A stretch of DNA of 64,000 bases from Aquimarina sp040786285 (GTDB lineage Bacteria; Bacteroidota; Bacteroidia; Flavobacteriales; Flavobacteriaceae). The stretch lies in the NCBI RefSeq assembly GCF_040786285.1, contig NZ_JBFMKQ010000001.1, positions 1,054,001-1,118,000 on the forward strand. Direction: 5' to 3'. Positions 1 through 8,672 of the stretch are shown here, in pieces (position 1 is the first letter of the stretch; every line of letters begins with the position of its first letter). The notes beneath the pieces were generated by a model, which made no database searches, was not told where the DNA came from, and saw only the letters and a list, made by a program, of their open reading frames with translations. The translations under genes were made by a program, and so were the position numbers.

Positions 1-3000
1 TACTACTCATTTCTAGATGGAGATACATTTTGGCACTATGTATTGGCGGGAGGATATGCTTTTCTTTGTTTATTTATGATTAAGTCTCTTTTTATTTTTA
101 ATAAGAAAGAAAAGAATCCTTTAGAAAAATATGTCACACAAAAGGAAGAACCATTACTTTTTGATTATTTACACAAATTAGCAGATGAAGCTGGTGCACC
201 AAGGCCTCATAAAGTTTTTCTTTCACCAAGAGTAAATGCAAGTGTATCCTATGATCTTTCTATCATCAATTTGATAATACCTTCTAAAAAAAACTTAGAG
301 ATAGGATTAGGTCTTATGAATGTTTTAAGCTTAGGAGAATTAAAAGCGGTACTGGCACATGAATTTGGTCATTTTGCACAGCGATCTATGTTGTTAGGCC
401 GATACGTTTATGTAGCACAGCAAATAGCCGTTCAAATTATTAATAAGAGAGATATATTTGATAAATTTTTGGCTGGTATATCGAGCATTGATATTCGTAT
501 ATCTTGGATAGGATGGATTTTATCTATATTGGTTTGGGCTGTACGTTCGTTAATCGAAACTTGTTTTAGTATTGTAACCATAGCTCAAAGAGCATTGTCA
601 AGAGAAATGGAATTTCAGGCAGACTTAGTCGCAGTTTCTTTAACGGGTAGTGATGCTTTGATTCATGCATTATCCAGATTACAAGCCGCTGATGAAGCAT
701 ATGATCAGGCTATAGCTGCTGTTGACGAGAAGTTAAATGACGGAAAAGCAATCTATAATTTATATGAATTACAAACCAATTATATAAAAAAAATGTCCTG
801 GGTACTAAATGAACCTTCTTATGGCAAATCGCCAGAAGTTGTTACTAACAGCCCTGGGTCAAATAGAGTATTTGGTAATAGAGCATATAATCCTCCAAAG
901 ATGTGGTCTACACATCCCGCTGATAAGGATAGAGAAGCGAATGCAAAAAAAACATACATTTCTGCCGAAATAGATGACAGACCAGCAGAGGACCTGTTAT
1001 CAGATTCTAGAAAGTATGAGTTAGAAATGACTGCAAAGCTTATTGCGACAAGTGGAGCGAAAACGGAAATGATAACTGATGAGGCGTCGTTAGAATTTCA
1101 GAATACGAGATTCTTTGATTGGACTTTCCTGAATCCAAAATATAATTCGAACTTTTTGAATCGCTTCGTTACCATTAATTTCAAGAATATCGAAGAAATG
1201 TATTCTCAAGATATAAAAGAGAGTAATCTAGTTTCAAAGTTTGATTTAATATATGGAAAGCAACTTGCAGAAAAATTAGAAACCTTTAAAGAGATCAATG
1301 AAGAAATCGCTTCGTTAGAAGCGATATTCAATGAAGTTATAACTATTGAAAAAAGAGAAATATGGCATAGAGGAGAGAAAATTAAAAGAAAAGATGTAAG
1401 TGAAGTTATTAAGAAACTAGAGCAAGAGGAAACAGCAATCATAGATGACTTAAAAGCACACGATACACTCTGCCGTTCGGTTCATCATAAAGTAGCATTA
1501 ATGCATAACGATAGTTTGGCACAGTATTTAAAATCTCTAAGTGCCCTTGTGCATTATTCGGAGCACTCAATAGCAGATATTAACGACGCTTCTACTAAGT
1601 ACAATAATGTCCTTTCAATATCATTGGCAGATGGTAATGTGAGTTCAGATGAGCTTGTTAATATTTTAGATGTGGGTCGTGACTATTTCAAATCAATTCG
1701 ATCTGCGTTTCAAGAAAGTAAAAACATTCAATTAAATAAAGAGCTTTTAGGAAATTCAGATAAGGACAGTTATTCGGATTTCTTTGAAGAATTCAAATTA
1801 GAATCTCCTACGAAAGAAAACATTAATGAATGGTCTAAAGTTATTGAAGGTTGGGCTAATGTAGCATTAAAAGGCCTCAATTTTTTGAGAAATTCGTCGC
1901 TAGAACACTTGTTAGATGTTGAGGAGTATATAAGAGAATCTTTTTTGAATAAGACACCAATTTCTAGGCACTTCTCTACAGAGATTAAAACACCTGAATC
2001 CTATAAATTACTGACGCCTGGAACAGAAAGACCTATCCAAAGAAAGTTAAAATTCTGGGATCGATTTATGATGGGAGAAGGTTTGTTTGGAGCTACAACA
2101 AAGTTTGCTGTATCTATCCTATTGGTAGGGGGAGCATTATTTTTAGGTAGCTTTACGCAGTCTGGAAATTTAACGGTTTATAATGGTTTAGGAACTGATG
2201 TTGTTGTAGATGTGGTTGGAGTGGGTAAGTTGAAAATACTATCGAATTCGAATAAATCTATTTCAATAGATTATAACACAGATTATAATATTATCACCAA
2301 AAGTTCTACCGGAGAAGAAATTGAAAATTTCAGAGGAACCACAGGCTCCCCAGGGCAAGAGTTTATTTATAATATTGCAAGCGCAGGAGTTTTCTTAGAA
2401 TACACTGTTTATTATGGAAATAGTTTTGGTGGTGTTCCAAACAATAGAAATATTGGTGCAGGTAAATGGTTAAGTAGTAGTGCGGATTATGTTCTAACAA
2501 CCCCACCAGATAGAGCTTCTGAAGGATCTAAAAAAGATGTTCTTGTTGCTTATAGCGATATTGCGCCATATGATATGCTTTCGGTGGTGAAAGATTCAAT
2601 TGAAATGAAAAACTTAATTGAAACTCATGTTAGATGGGATTCATCAGAAAGCGATAATATATTGACTTGGATAAATTTATTGACCTACTCAGACAATCCT
2701 CGAGTTGTTCTTGATCAGCGAATTTCTAGAACTGGAAATGATATGGTGTCAAAAAGGGCAAAGATGGATATTAGCACCGATGAAGAAAGAGATAAAATAT
2801 GTAAACAAATAAGTGAATCTTTTGCCCAGAATTCTGAGGATGCTGATCTATATTATTTGAACACTAGATGTTTAGGAGATTCCGAATATCAAGACAATAC
2901 ATTTGTTAAAGGCCATGAAAAGTGGCATAAACACCCTTGGCTGGCATATGCCTCAGCATTTATTTATGCTCGAAATGAAGAATGGGAAAAAAGTTTAAAT

Positions 3001-3651
3001 GCTTTTAATACTGCAGGAACGATTAATGGATTAAAAGGAACATTAGCTATTCATGCAGAAAAGGTTCGAAGAATGGCGAGTACTGAATTGATAGAAAAAG
3101 AACTAAAATTTACTTCAAGTGACCTGGATTATTATTTGCAAATAGATAATGGTTTAATAGGTAAAGTAAGTGGTGATCTTGGTTATGCACATGTACTGAA
3201 AACACAAGGGAAATTAACAGAATCATATGACTTTCTAAAAGATTATCAGGCTAATACGTCATATATACTTCGTTTTTTAGCGGTATCAGAAGGTGTTTCT
3301 GAAGAACTTAAGGAGAAAGCTAGAGATATGAAAACTGAAGATGGAATTAATGATTCTACCATTTGGTATTCATTAGCTTTTGATATTTTGGAGAATAAGA
3401 ATTATTCAAGATATGAAAGCGACATAGAAACTATGGGAGTAACTTTAAAAGATCTTAATGATTTTATTAAAGCTGTTACATCAGATAATTATAAAACCGC
3501 AGAAAGTATTATTAAGAGGCAACAACTTTATTTTAAAGGTCATATGTATGCCGTGGGTTATATCATTTCGGGATCAAAGGCTCCTCTAAAATGGAGAAAT
3601 CTTGCTAAAGATTTATTACTAGCTCATGAAAGGCCCTATTTAGGAGATTAA
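1..3651 (+). CDS. M48-family zinc metallopeptidase, very long, 5' partial
   Basis: The frame is open from the first base, so the true start is upstream. The protein begins with a membrane segment (about nt 40-105) followed by an M48 (HtpX/Ste24-like) peptidase domain. The zinc motif HEFGH is at nt 358-372 and the third-ligand motif EFQAD at nt 610-624. A hydrophobic stretch lies between them (about nt 500-590). After the peptidase comes a long, charged, helical region to about nt 2040, one more membrane segment (about nt 2104-2155), a small beta-rich segment, and a helical, TPR-like C-terminus. Ordinary HtpX is about 290 aa; this is over 1200, so most of the protein is an extension I cannot name. 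It is likely a membrane-bound protease acting on envelope proteins. The peptidase assignment is firm; the role is not known. Confidence 0.85.
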   Translation, partial: YYSFLDGDTFWHYVLAGGYAFLCLFMIKSLFIFNKKEKNPLEKYVTQKEEPLLFDYLHKLADEAGAPRPHKVFLSPRVNASVSYDLSIINLIIPSKKNLEIGLGLMNVLSLGELKAVLAHEFGHFAQRSMLLGRYVYVAQQIAVQIINKRDIFDKFLAGISSIDIRISWIGWILSILVWAVRSLIETCFSIVTIAQRALSREMEFQADLVAVSLTGSDALIHALSRLQAADEAYDQAIAAVDEKLNDGKAIYNLYELQTNYIKKMSWVLNEPSYGKSPEVVTNSPGSNRVFGNRAYNPPKMWSTHPADKDREANAKKTYISAEIDDRPAEDLLSDSRKYELEMTAKLIATSGAKTEMITDEASLEFQNTRFFDWTFLNPKYNSNFLNRFVTINFKNIEEMYSQDIKESNLVSKFDLIYGKQLAEKLETFKEINEEIASLEAIFNEVITIEKREIWHRGEKIKRKDVSEVIKKLEQEETAIIDDLKAHDTLCRSVHHKVALMHNDSLAQYLKSLSALVHYSEHSIADINDASTKYNNVLSISLADGNVSSDELVNILDVGRDYFKSIRSAFQESKNIQLNKELLGNSDKDSYSDFFEEFKLESPTKENINEWSKVIEGWANVALKGLNFLRNSSLEHLLDVEEYIRESFLNKTPISRHFSTEIKTPESYKLLTPGTERPIQRKLKFWDRFMMGEGLFGATTKFAVSILLVGGALFLGSFTQSGNLTVYNGLGTDVVVDVVGVGKLKILSNSNKSISIDYNTDYNIITKSSTGEEIENFRGTTGSPGQEFIYNIASAGVFLEYTVYYGNSFGGVPNNRNIGAGKWLSSSADYVLTTPPDRASEGSKKDVLVAYSDIAPYDMLSVVKDSIEMKNLIETHVRWDSSESDNILTWINLLTYSDNPRVVLDQRISRTGNDMVSKRAKMDISTDEERDKICKQISESFAQNSEDADLYYLNTRCLGDSEYQDNTFVKGHEKWHKHPWLAYASAFIYARNEEWEKSLNAFNTAGTINGLKGTLAIHAEKVRRMASTELIEKELKFTSSDLDYYLQIDNGLIGKVSGDLGYAHVLKTQGKLTESYDFLKDYQANTSYILRFLAVSEGVSEELKEKARDMKTEDGINDSTIWYSLAFDILENKNYSRYESDIETMGVTLKDLNDFIKAVTSDNYKTAESIIKRQQLYFKGHMYAVGYIISGSKAPLKWRNLAKDLLLAHERPYLGD

Positions 3652-3855
3652 CTCTATATTTTAGTAATGAAGTACTTTACGAGATCCCAAATCAGATATA
3701 GTAGACTTCAAGGAAACAATTGATTCTAAACATGGAATTATAACCAATCAAGATCAAAAAATGTAAAATCAAAATAGGTATGTCAATTTTTGACAACAAT
3801 TTGCCCTGCCACAACACATGCCACTAGGGCTGTAAGTAATTGCAAACAAAATTAA

Positions 3856-5067
3856 ATGGAAAGAATATTAAATCAAACACATAACCAATACACTTTTATA
3901 TACGCATGTTCAAGACTATTTGAGAGAGCTTCGTATTACGGATTACGCTCATTACTGGTCCTTTATATGATCGGAGAAAGCTTAAAAATGCCAACAGAAG
4001 AAGCTTTAAGTGTTTATGGCTGGCTTACGGCTTCAATTGTTTTTTCACAGATACTAGGAGCTTTGTTTGGGGATTTAATTATTGGAAATAAAAAATCAAT
4101 AATTCTAGGTGGTATTTTACAGGCCATGGGTGCTTTTAGTTTTTGTATACCTTCAATGACAGGATTGTATATTGGAATTGTTCTTGTTGTAATAGGTGGA
4201 GGGTTTTATACGCCTAATATGATTTCTCTTTTTGGACAACTCTATTTAAGCAAGACCAAACTTTTGGATTCAGGATTTACAATATTTTATTTAGCTGTAA
4301 ATATTGGAGCCTTTATAGGCACTATTCTAATTGGATATTTGGGCGAAAAATATTGGTGGAACTACGGATTTATAGTAGCTGGAATACTAATGTTGATTTC
4401 AATAATTTTTCTACTAATCTCCAAGGAAACCGATAACATACAAATAGTAGAAAAAGACACTCATATTACTCAAAAAATATTAAAAGTTTTAACTGCATTT
4501 GTTCTGGTTGCTTTGTTTTGGACGGTTTACGAAATATCTGGTATTAGGTTTTATGACCTAGAGATAAAGTTTCGGGAAGTTTCAACTTTAAATATCTCAA
4601 AAAGTCTTTGGTCATCCTTAAACTCAGTTTTTCTTATTCCAATAAGCATTATTGGGATCATTGTTTGGTCCTTTTTTTATAATAACCAATTTATTAAACT
4701 GACAATTGGATTTCTATTTGGCGCGATTTCTTTTGGAGTACTCTTTTTTATTCCTGAAACCCCTTCAGAACAACATCTAATACTCTATCTAATATCATTA
4801 CTATTATTAAGTATTTCAGAAATTCATATTGCGCCAATAATTTATTCAATATTAACTCAATATACCAACCCTAAGTATCTAGCAATAGTTACCAGTTTAG
4901 CATTTATTCCTACTCGATTTTTCTCTTATATAGCAGGGTTATTTAATGATAACTTGTATAGCAACCCATTATTTTCTATAAAGCTCGGAATAATTATTAT
5001 GAGTGTTATAAGCATTTCATTAATTACTTACATTTTCATAAATAAAAAAGCAACAGACGATACATGA
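3856..5067 (+). CDS. POT-family (proton-dependent oligopeptide) transporter, short form
   Basis: This is a 403-aa integral membrane protein with about 11-12 hydrophobic helices. Residues 20-29 read R-L-F-E-R-A-S-Y-Y-G, which matches the POT/PTR signature E-x-x-E-R-F-x-Y-Y-G except that the first Glu is Arg and the Phe is Ala. POT proteins import di- and tripeptides or related solutes with protons. The family usually runs 450-500 aa, so this copy is compact and lacks long loops. The first Glu of the signature takes part in proton coupling in studied members, so coupling or substrate may differ here. The gene stands alone: an M48 gene lies upstream and a convergent tRNA downstream. It is rich in AT and Ile/Leu/Phe. 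Substrate unknown. Confidence 0.8.
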   Translation: MERILNQTHNQYTFIYACSRLFERASYYGLRSLLVLYMIGESLKMPTEEALSVYGWLTASIVFSQILGALFGDLIIGNKKSIILGGILQAMGAFSFCIPSMTGLYIGIVLVVIGGGFYTPNMISLFGQLYLSKTKLLDSGFTIFYLAVNIGAFIGTILIGYLGEKYWWNYGFIVAGILMLISIIFLLISKETDNIQIVEKDTHITQKILKVLTAFVLVALFWTVYEISGIRFYDLEIKFREVSTLNISKSLWSSLNSVFLIPISIIGIIVWSFFYNNQFIKLTIGFLFGAISFGVLFFIPETPSEQHLILYLISLLLLSISEIHIAPIIYSILTQYTNPKYLAIVTSLAFIPTRFFSYIAGLFNDNLYSNPLFSIKLGIIIMSVISISLITYIFINKKATDDT

Positions 5068-5156
5068 TCCTAGCAAATCATAACCACATTTCGGCAAACT
5101 ACGCAAGTTAGCATGTATTAAACCGAGCAAATTTTTCAAGAATTGTCTAAAAACAA

Positions 5157-5190
5157 AAAGAGTTACGAAATTTTGTTATCGTAACTCTTT
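5157..5190 (-). terminator. Hairpin terminator for the tRNA-Met transcript
   Basis: Perfect 11-bp inverted arms, AAAGAGTTACG (5157-5167) and CGTAACTCTTT (5180-5190), with a 12-nt loop. Read on the minus strand it is followed by a T-rich run, as expected of an intrinsic terminator 12 nt past the tRNA 3' end. Confidence 0.75.
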
Positions 5191-5201
5191 GATTTACAAA
5201 G

Positions 5202-5275
5202 TGGTCCCACTTGGGCTCGAACCAAGGACCCCCTGATTATGAGTCAGGTGCTCTAACCAGCTGAGCTATGGGACC
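5202..5275 (-). tRNA. tRNA-Met (anticodon CAU)
   Basis: This 74-nt cloverleaf is on the minus strand. The acceptor stem GGTCCCA (5275-5269) pairs with TGGGACC (5209-5203), and the discriminator A is at 5202. The D arm contains AGCTCAGCTGGTTAGAGC, the anticodon stem CCTGA/TCAGG encloses the loop CTCATAA, and the T arm contains GGTTCGAGCC. CCA is not encoded. A CAU anticodon could also be tRNA-Ile2 (lysidine-modified); the acceptor start GGTCCC rather than GGCC favours elongator Met. The first 10 nt overlap the 3' end of the GIY-YIG gene. Confidence 0.93.
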
Positions 5276-5511
5276 TGTTTGTATTTATTTTTTAACCACT
5301 GTTTTCCATATCCACTTTTCAGATACTTTTCTCTTTTTCGAGCAGTGATTCTATCTGGGTATTCTTCGATTAGGATAATTTCCCAAGGACGATACCCTTT
5401 TGTACTTTGCGTTTTTCCTAAGTTATGTTCTTTTAAACGTTTGTCAACATCTTGAGACATACCTACATAAAAACGGTCATCTTTTAAACTCCTAAGAACG
5501 TAAACATACAT
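5266..5511 (-). CDS. Single-domain GIY-YIG nuclease (UPF0213-like)
   Basis: This 81-aa protein is a bare GIY-YIG catalytic domain. The two Tyr-containing strands are YVYVL (residues 2-6) and FYVG (14-17); the catalytic Arg is R25 and the metal-binding Glu is E61 (in KREKYLKSG). There is no DNA-binding extension, unlike phage homing endonucleases or UvrC. The stop codon lies inside the tRNA-Met gene (10-nt overlap), and the start is 17 nt downstream of a broken copy of the same tRNA 5' half. Family knowledge: small GIY-YIG genes are frequent next to tRNA and rRNA genes in Flavobacteriaceae. The placement suggests a minimal mobile element using tRNA as its target (inference). Confidence 0.9.
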   Translation of the reverse strand: MYVYVLRSLKDDRFYVGMSQDVDKRLKEHNLGKTQSTKGYRPWEIILIEEYPDRITARKREKYLKSGYGKQWLKNKYKQVP

Positions 5512-5528
5512 AATTACTATGTTATGTT

Positions 5529-5587
5529 GGTGCTCCCTGCCTGCCGTTACCGCCAGGTAGGTAGGTAACCAGCTGAGCTATGGAGCC
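5529..5587 (-). pseudogene. Truncated tRNA-Met 5'-half copy, split by a 30-bp palindrome
   Basis: Read on the minus strand, 5587-5566 is GGCTCCATAGCTCAGCTGG followed by TTA, and 5535-5529 is GAGCACC. Joined, these 29 nt match the first 29 nt of the intact tRNA (5275-5247) with only positions 3-4 changed (CT for TC). Between them, at 5536-5565, lies a 30-bp insert whose arms CCTRCCTRCC and GGCAGGCAGG can form a hairpin with G-U pairs. The anticodon, T arm and 3' acceptor strand are absent, so no functional tRNA can be made. Confidence 0.75.
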
Positions 5588-5740
5588 TAAAACGGAGGGC
5601 AAATTTAAGGATTTGATATAAACACGCCAAACATTTTCTTTATAATTTTAATTATCCAAAATTCTTTACAACCAGAAGTACTTTAATCCCATTTTGAAGA
5701 GGGTGAGGGGCATGTAAAACCTATGTTTTATTTGATACTC

Positions 5741-6154
5741 TTATTTTGGTTTTTCCTGGCACAATTCTACCAAGACGCCATTGGTGCTTTTAGGATGTAT
5801 AAAAGCAACTAATTTATTATCGGCACCTGGTTTTGGAGTTTTATTAATAAGCTGAAATCCTTCTTTTTCTAATCGGTCCAATTCCTTTTCGATATCATCT
5901 ACATCAAAAGCAATATGGTGTATACCTTCACCCTTTTTAGCAATAAATTTCCCGATAGGTCCGTCTTCTTTAGTGCTGGCGAGCAATTCTATTTTGCTTT
6001 CGCCAACCTTAAAAAAAGATGTGATCACTGCTTCGCTCTCTACTTTTTCTTGCTTGTAAGGGGGTACACCCAAAAGTTTTTCATATAAGGCATTGGCACG
6101 ATCAATATCTTTTACCGCAATACCCAGATGTTCTATTTTATTAATATGATTCAT
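5741..6154 (-). CDS. mce: Methylmalonyl-CoA epimerase
   Basis: This 137-aa protein of the vicinal oxygen chelate fold has two beta-alpha-beta-beta-beta modules. Metal ligands expected for the family are visible: His9 in KIEHLGIAV, the His pair in GIHHIAFDV near residue 80, and the Glu in GVLVELCQ near the C-terminus. It interconverts (R)- and (S)-methylmalonyl-CoA between propionyl-CoA carboxylase and methylmalonyl-CoA mutase. Length is typical. It stands alone, transcribed divergently from rbfA; about 120 nt separate the gene from the rbfA -7 box. Confidence 0.93.
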   Translation of the reverse strand: MNHINKIEHLGIAVKDIDRANALYEKLLGVPPYKQEKVESEAVITSFFKVGESKIELLASTKEDGPIGKFIAKKGEGIHHIAFDVDDIEKELDRLEKEGFQLINKTPKPGADNKLVAFIHPKSTNGVLVELCQEKPK

Positions 6155-6253
6155 CTGTTCGTTTTATTTAATTGTTTTTAGCTGTCATACTTCGACTATG
6201 CTCAGCACAAGCATGAAATTTGCCATAGAACATTTCAGTTGACTACAACTTAG

Positions 6254-6284
6254 TTGTTATGGCTCATTTCATAATATACTTTTG
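6254..6284 (+). promoter_or_regulatory. Bacteroidota-type promoter of rbfA
   Basis: TTG at 6254-6256, then 20 nt, then TACTTTTG at 6277-6284. This matches the Bacteroidetes sigma-A pattern TTG-N(about 19-21)-TAnnTTTG and would give a leader of about 36 nt before the ATG at 6327. A second -7-like box, TATTTTTG (6315-6322), lies just before the start codon. Confidence 0.65.
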
Positions 6285-6326
6285 TCTCTATGTCGTAAAA
6301 GTACAATTAATATGTATTTTTGCACC

Positions 6327-6719
6327 ATGGAAACAAATAGACAGAAAAAAATTGCAGGAGTATTACAGCGCGATGTTGCCGATGTAATACAGCATGCATT
6401 ACGTGAAGCTGGAGTACATGGGATTTTAGTTTCTGTGACCAAAGTGAGCGTAACTACAGATTTATCGATTGCCAAAGTATATATGAGCGTATTCCCGCAT
6501 GAAGAGGGAGAGAATGTATTAAAAGAGGTCAATGCTGTAAAATCACAAATCAAGCACCAAGTCGCGCAGCGTACCAAAAATCAACTGCGTCGTATGCCAG
6601 AAATATCCTATTTTATTGATGACTCTCTAGAGTATATTTCGAATATCGAAAAAGCAGTAAAAGGAGAAGAAAACCCCCTCCAGAACCCAGATCTTCTCGA
6701 AAAGCGTAAAAAGAAATAG
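6327..6719 (+). CDS. rbfA: Ribosome-binding factor A
   Basis: This 130-aa KH-fold protein is needed for late maturation of the 30S subunit, at the 5' end of 16S rRNA, and for growth in the cold. The N-terminus METNRQKKIAGVLQRD and the segment VTKVSVTTDLSIAKVYMSVF are characteristic of RbfA. I chose ATG 6327 because the open frame upstream of it (from 6282) runs through the promoter boxes and the protein from 6327 starts where the family does. The C-terminal tail is basic (EKRKKK). The LolE-like gene follows 74 nt later on the same strand, a pairing probably co-transcribed. Confidence 0.95.
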   Translation: METNRQKKIAGVLQRDVADVIQHALREAGVHGILVSVTKVSVTTDLSIAKVYMSVFPHEEGENVLKEVNAVKSQIKHQVAQRTKNQLRRMPEISYFIDDSLEYISNIEKAVKGEENPLQNPDLLEKRKKK

Positions 6720-6793
6720 GCGCCATGGGTTTACTTTGGTAAAGTAGTGAAGGATACAAGCAATTTCTTTTATCTTTATCACAAAATAAAAAT

Positions 6794-7996
6794 TTGAACT
6801 TCTCTTTATACATCGCCAAGCGGTACTTGTTTTCTCCGGGAAGCAGCAATGCAATTAATATCATTACGGGTATAGCAGCTTCGGGAGTGGTGATAGGTGC
6901 AATGGCATTATTTTTAGTGTTATCTGGATTTGCAGGACTTAAGGATTTTAGCCTTCAGTTTTCTTCATATTTTGATCCGGATCTTAAAATTTTTCCGTCA
7001 AGCGGAAAAACATTTACCTTCGATGATACACAAAAGAAAAAACTGGGTCAATTAGAAGGAGTTGCCCATTTTTCTGAAATTGTTGAAGAGCGTGTTTTCT
7101 TAGAGTTTAGAGATAAACAAAAAACAGCCTACATCAAAGGAGTAGATGTTAATTACCATAAAGTGATCCAGACAGATAGTATTTTAGCCTATGGAGATTG
7201 GATAAAAAATAATGATTTTCAGGTAGTTGCCGGTAATGGAATCTGCAGAGAGCTAAGCATGGGTGTAGAACAAGCCTATACCAATCTTCTTAGTATCTAT
7301 GTTGTAAAACCCGGAAAAGGCATTCCGAACGATCCTTCTAAAGGATTTAGATCCGAAAAGGCCGTTAATATTGGTATCTATAGTGTAAATGAAGAACTGG
7401 ATCAAAAATATATTTTTTCTACCATTGGTCTAGCGCGTACTTTGCTCGAATTACCACAAGATAAGGTAACACACATAGAACTTAAATTATCTCCTCAGGC
7501 GACTGAAGAAGTAATTGTGCAGGAGCTTCAATCTATTTTTGACCAACAGGTAATTATAAAAAACAGAGTGCAGCTCAATGATACCTTATACAAGATGCTC
7601 AATACAGAAAACCTGGTTTCTTACCTGGTGATTACGTTGATTGCCATTATCGCCCTGTTTAATGTTGCCGGAGCGATTATCATGATGATAATTGATAAGA
7701 AAAACAATGTAAAGACACTCTACAATGTAGGAGCTTCTTTGCCAAATATTAGAAAGATATTTTTGTTTCAAGGTTCATTAATGACCATAATAGGAACGCT
7801 ATTAGGATTGCTATTAGGGTTTATCCTAATCGTGTTGCAACAACAATTTGGGCTGTTGATGATTACACCATCATTGCCATACCCTACTCGCATTACAGCA
7901 GTAAGTTTTGTTGTTGTTTTTTTAACGATCACTATCATTGGTTTTATAGCTTCACTATTGGCATCCAGCAGAATTAATCAGAAATTAGTTGAGTAA
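6794..7996 (+). CDS. FtsX/LolC-E-type ABC transporter permease
   Basis: This 400-aa inner-membrane permease has one N-terminal membrane helix (about residues 20-48, SNAINIITGIAASGVVIGAM), a large periplasmic domain (about 50-270) and three C-terminal helices (about 280-390). This is the topology of LolC/LolE and MacB permeases. LolCDE extracts lipoproteins from the inner membrane for delivery to the outer membrane; the ATPase is not next door. The start is TTG at 6794, since MNFSLYIAKRYLFS is the usual N-terminus of this group and no ATG lies nearby. Whether it serves lipoprotein release specifically is inference from family similarity. Confidence 0.88.
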   Translation: MNFSLYIAKRYLFSPGSSNAINIITGIAASGVVIGAMALFLVLSGFAGLKDFSLQFSSYFDPDLKIFPSSGKTFTFDDTQKKKLGQLEGVAHFSEIVEERVFLEFRDKQKTAYIKGVDVNYHKVIQTDSILAYGDWIKNNDFQVVAGNGICRELSMGVEQAYTNLLSIYVVKPGKGIPNDPSKGFRSEKAVNIGIYSVNEELDQKYIFSTIGLARTLLELPQDKVTHIELKLSPQATEEVIVQELQSIFDQQVIIKNRVQLNDTLYKMLNTENLVSYLVITLIAIIALFNVAGAIIMMIIDKKNNVKTLYNVGASLPNIRKIFLFQGSLMTIIGTLLGLLLGFILIVLQQQFGLLMITPSLPYPTRITAVSFVVVFLTITIIGFIASLLASSRINQKLVE

Positions 7997-8007
7997 ATGA
8001 AGCCGCT

Positions 8008-8439
8008 ATGAGACAAGTATTGTGGAGTTTGTTTTTTAGCCCGGCTTTAGTTTTTTTAGACCTTGTTTCTTTTAGATATACATGTCAATACGAGGATGGA
8101 GGCCCCGATTTTTATGGTTTCCCTTTTATTTATAGAACAAATAATGCCTGGGTAAACTCTTTATCTGGTGAGTTATACATATTGGGTTGTATAGGAAATA
8201 TGCTTTTTTGGACTGTAATCCTATATGTTCTTCAAGCCGGGATTAAACGCTTAAAAATCCCGATAAATAAATTCGCTTCTAAGATATGGGGAGGCTTTTT
8301 GTTGCTTTTCGGATTCTGTATCGTGTTTAGTACATTAAGTATTGTAGATTGGCGATACCAATGGAAGCATGATTTTAAGATGGATTATTATAGTGATGAG
8401 ATAATTTGCAACAGGGAGGTACAATTTTTTTGGAACTAG
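8008..8439 (+). CDS. Small integral membrane protein of unknown function
   Basis: This 143-aa protein has a hydrophobic N-terminal segment (residues 4-24), a second near 50-75 (LYILGCIGNMLFWTVILYVL) and a third near 92-112 (IWGGFLLLFGFCIVFSTL), followed by a charged tail with a late Cys. I do not recognise the family. It starts 11 nt after the permease gene and may share its transcript. The ATG at 8008 is the only start that keeps the first helix. Confidence 0.55.
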   Translation: MRQVLWSLFFSPALVFLDLVSFRYTCQYEDGGPDFYGFPFIYRTNNAWVNSLSGELYILGCIGNMLFWTVILYVLQAGIKRLKIPINKFASKIWGGFLLLFGFCIVFSTLSIVDWRYQWKHDFKMDYYSDEIICNREVQFFWN

Positions 8440-8465
8440 CCCTGCATTAGAATTTTTTATGAGAT

Positions 8466-8540
8466 TTGGGCGTGCCCCTACGTTACACTTCGGGTCGGGC
8501 TATACACGCTACACGGTAGCTAGTTCCTATCCCTCACGCG
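8466..8540 (+). repeat. Dispersed flavobacterial hairpin repeat, short form
   Basis: The block has the order GGGCGTGCCCC, CGGGTCGGGCTAT, CGCTA..GGTAGC, CCTATCCCTCACGC. The rest of the 8440-8672 gap shows no gene. The copy at about 10617-10740 (opposite strand) shares the GGGCTAT-CGCT and TATCCCT blocks but has a long variable stem in the middle. The family recurs between genes in Flavobacteriaceae; I name it from memory of such genomes, not from a search. Confidence 0.5.
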
Positions 8541-8672
8541 ACACCTCCCTAACCCTCCTCGAGGAGGGAATATATAGATGACTATACACGAAAATTAGAT
8601 ACGATCAATTACCCGTTAAAGACTACACACTAACTTTACGTAAACTCAAATCCCTTATACTTCTCCTATATT

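Noticed and set aside
3652..3855. Remnant coding fragment (D-F-K-E-T-I-D-S-K-H-G-like, about 26 codons) after the M48 gene and a GCCCT...AGGGC hairpin
   Set aside because: No start codon, too short to judge, and no family recognised.
6282..6326. Longer rbfA start 15 codons upstream
   Set aside because: The extra codons lie in the promoter region and are not part of RbfA.
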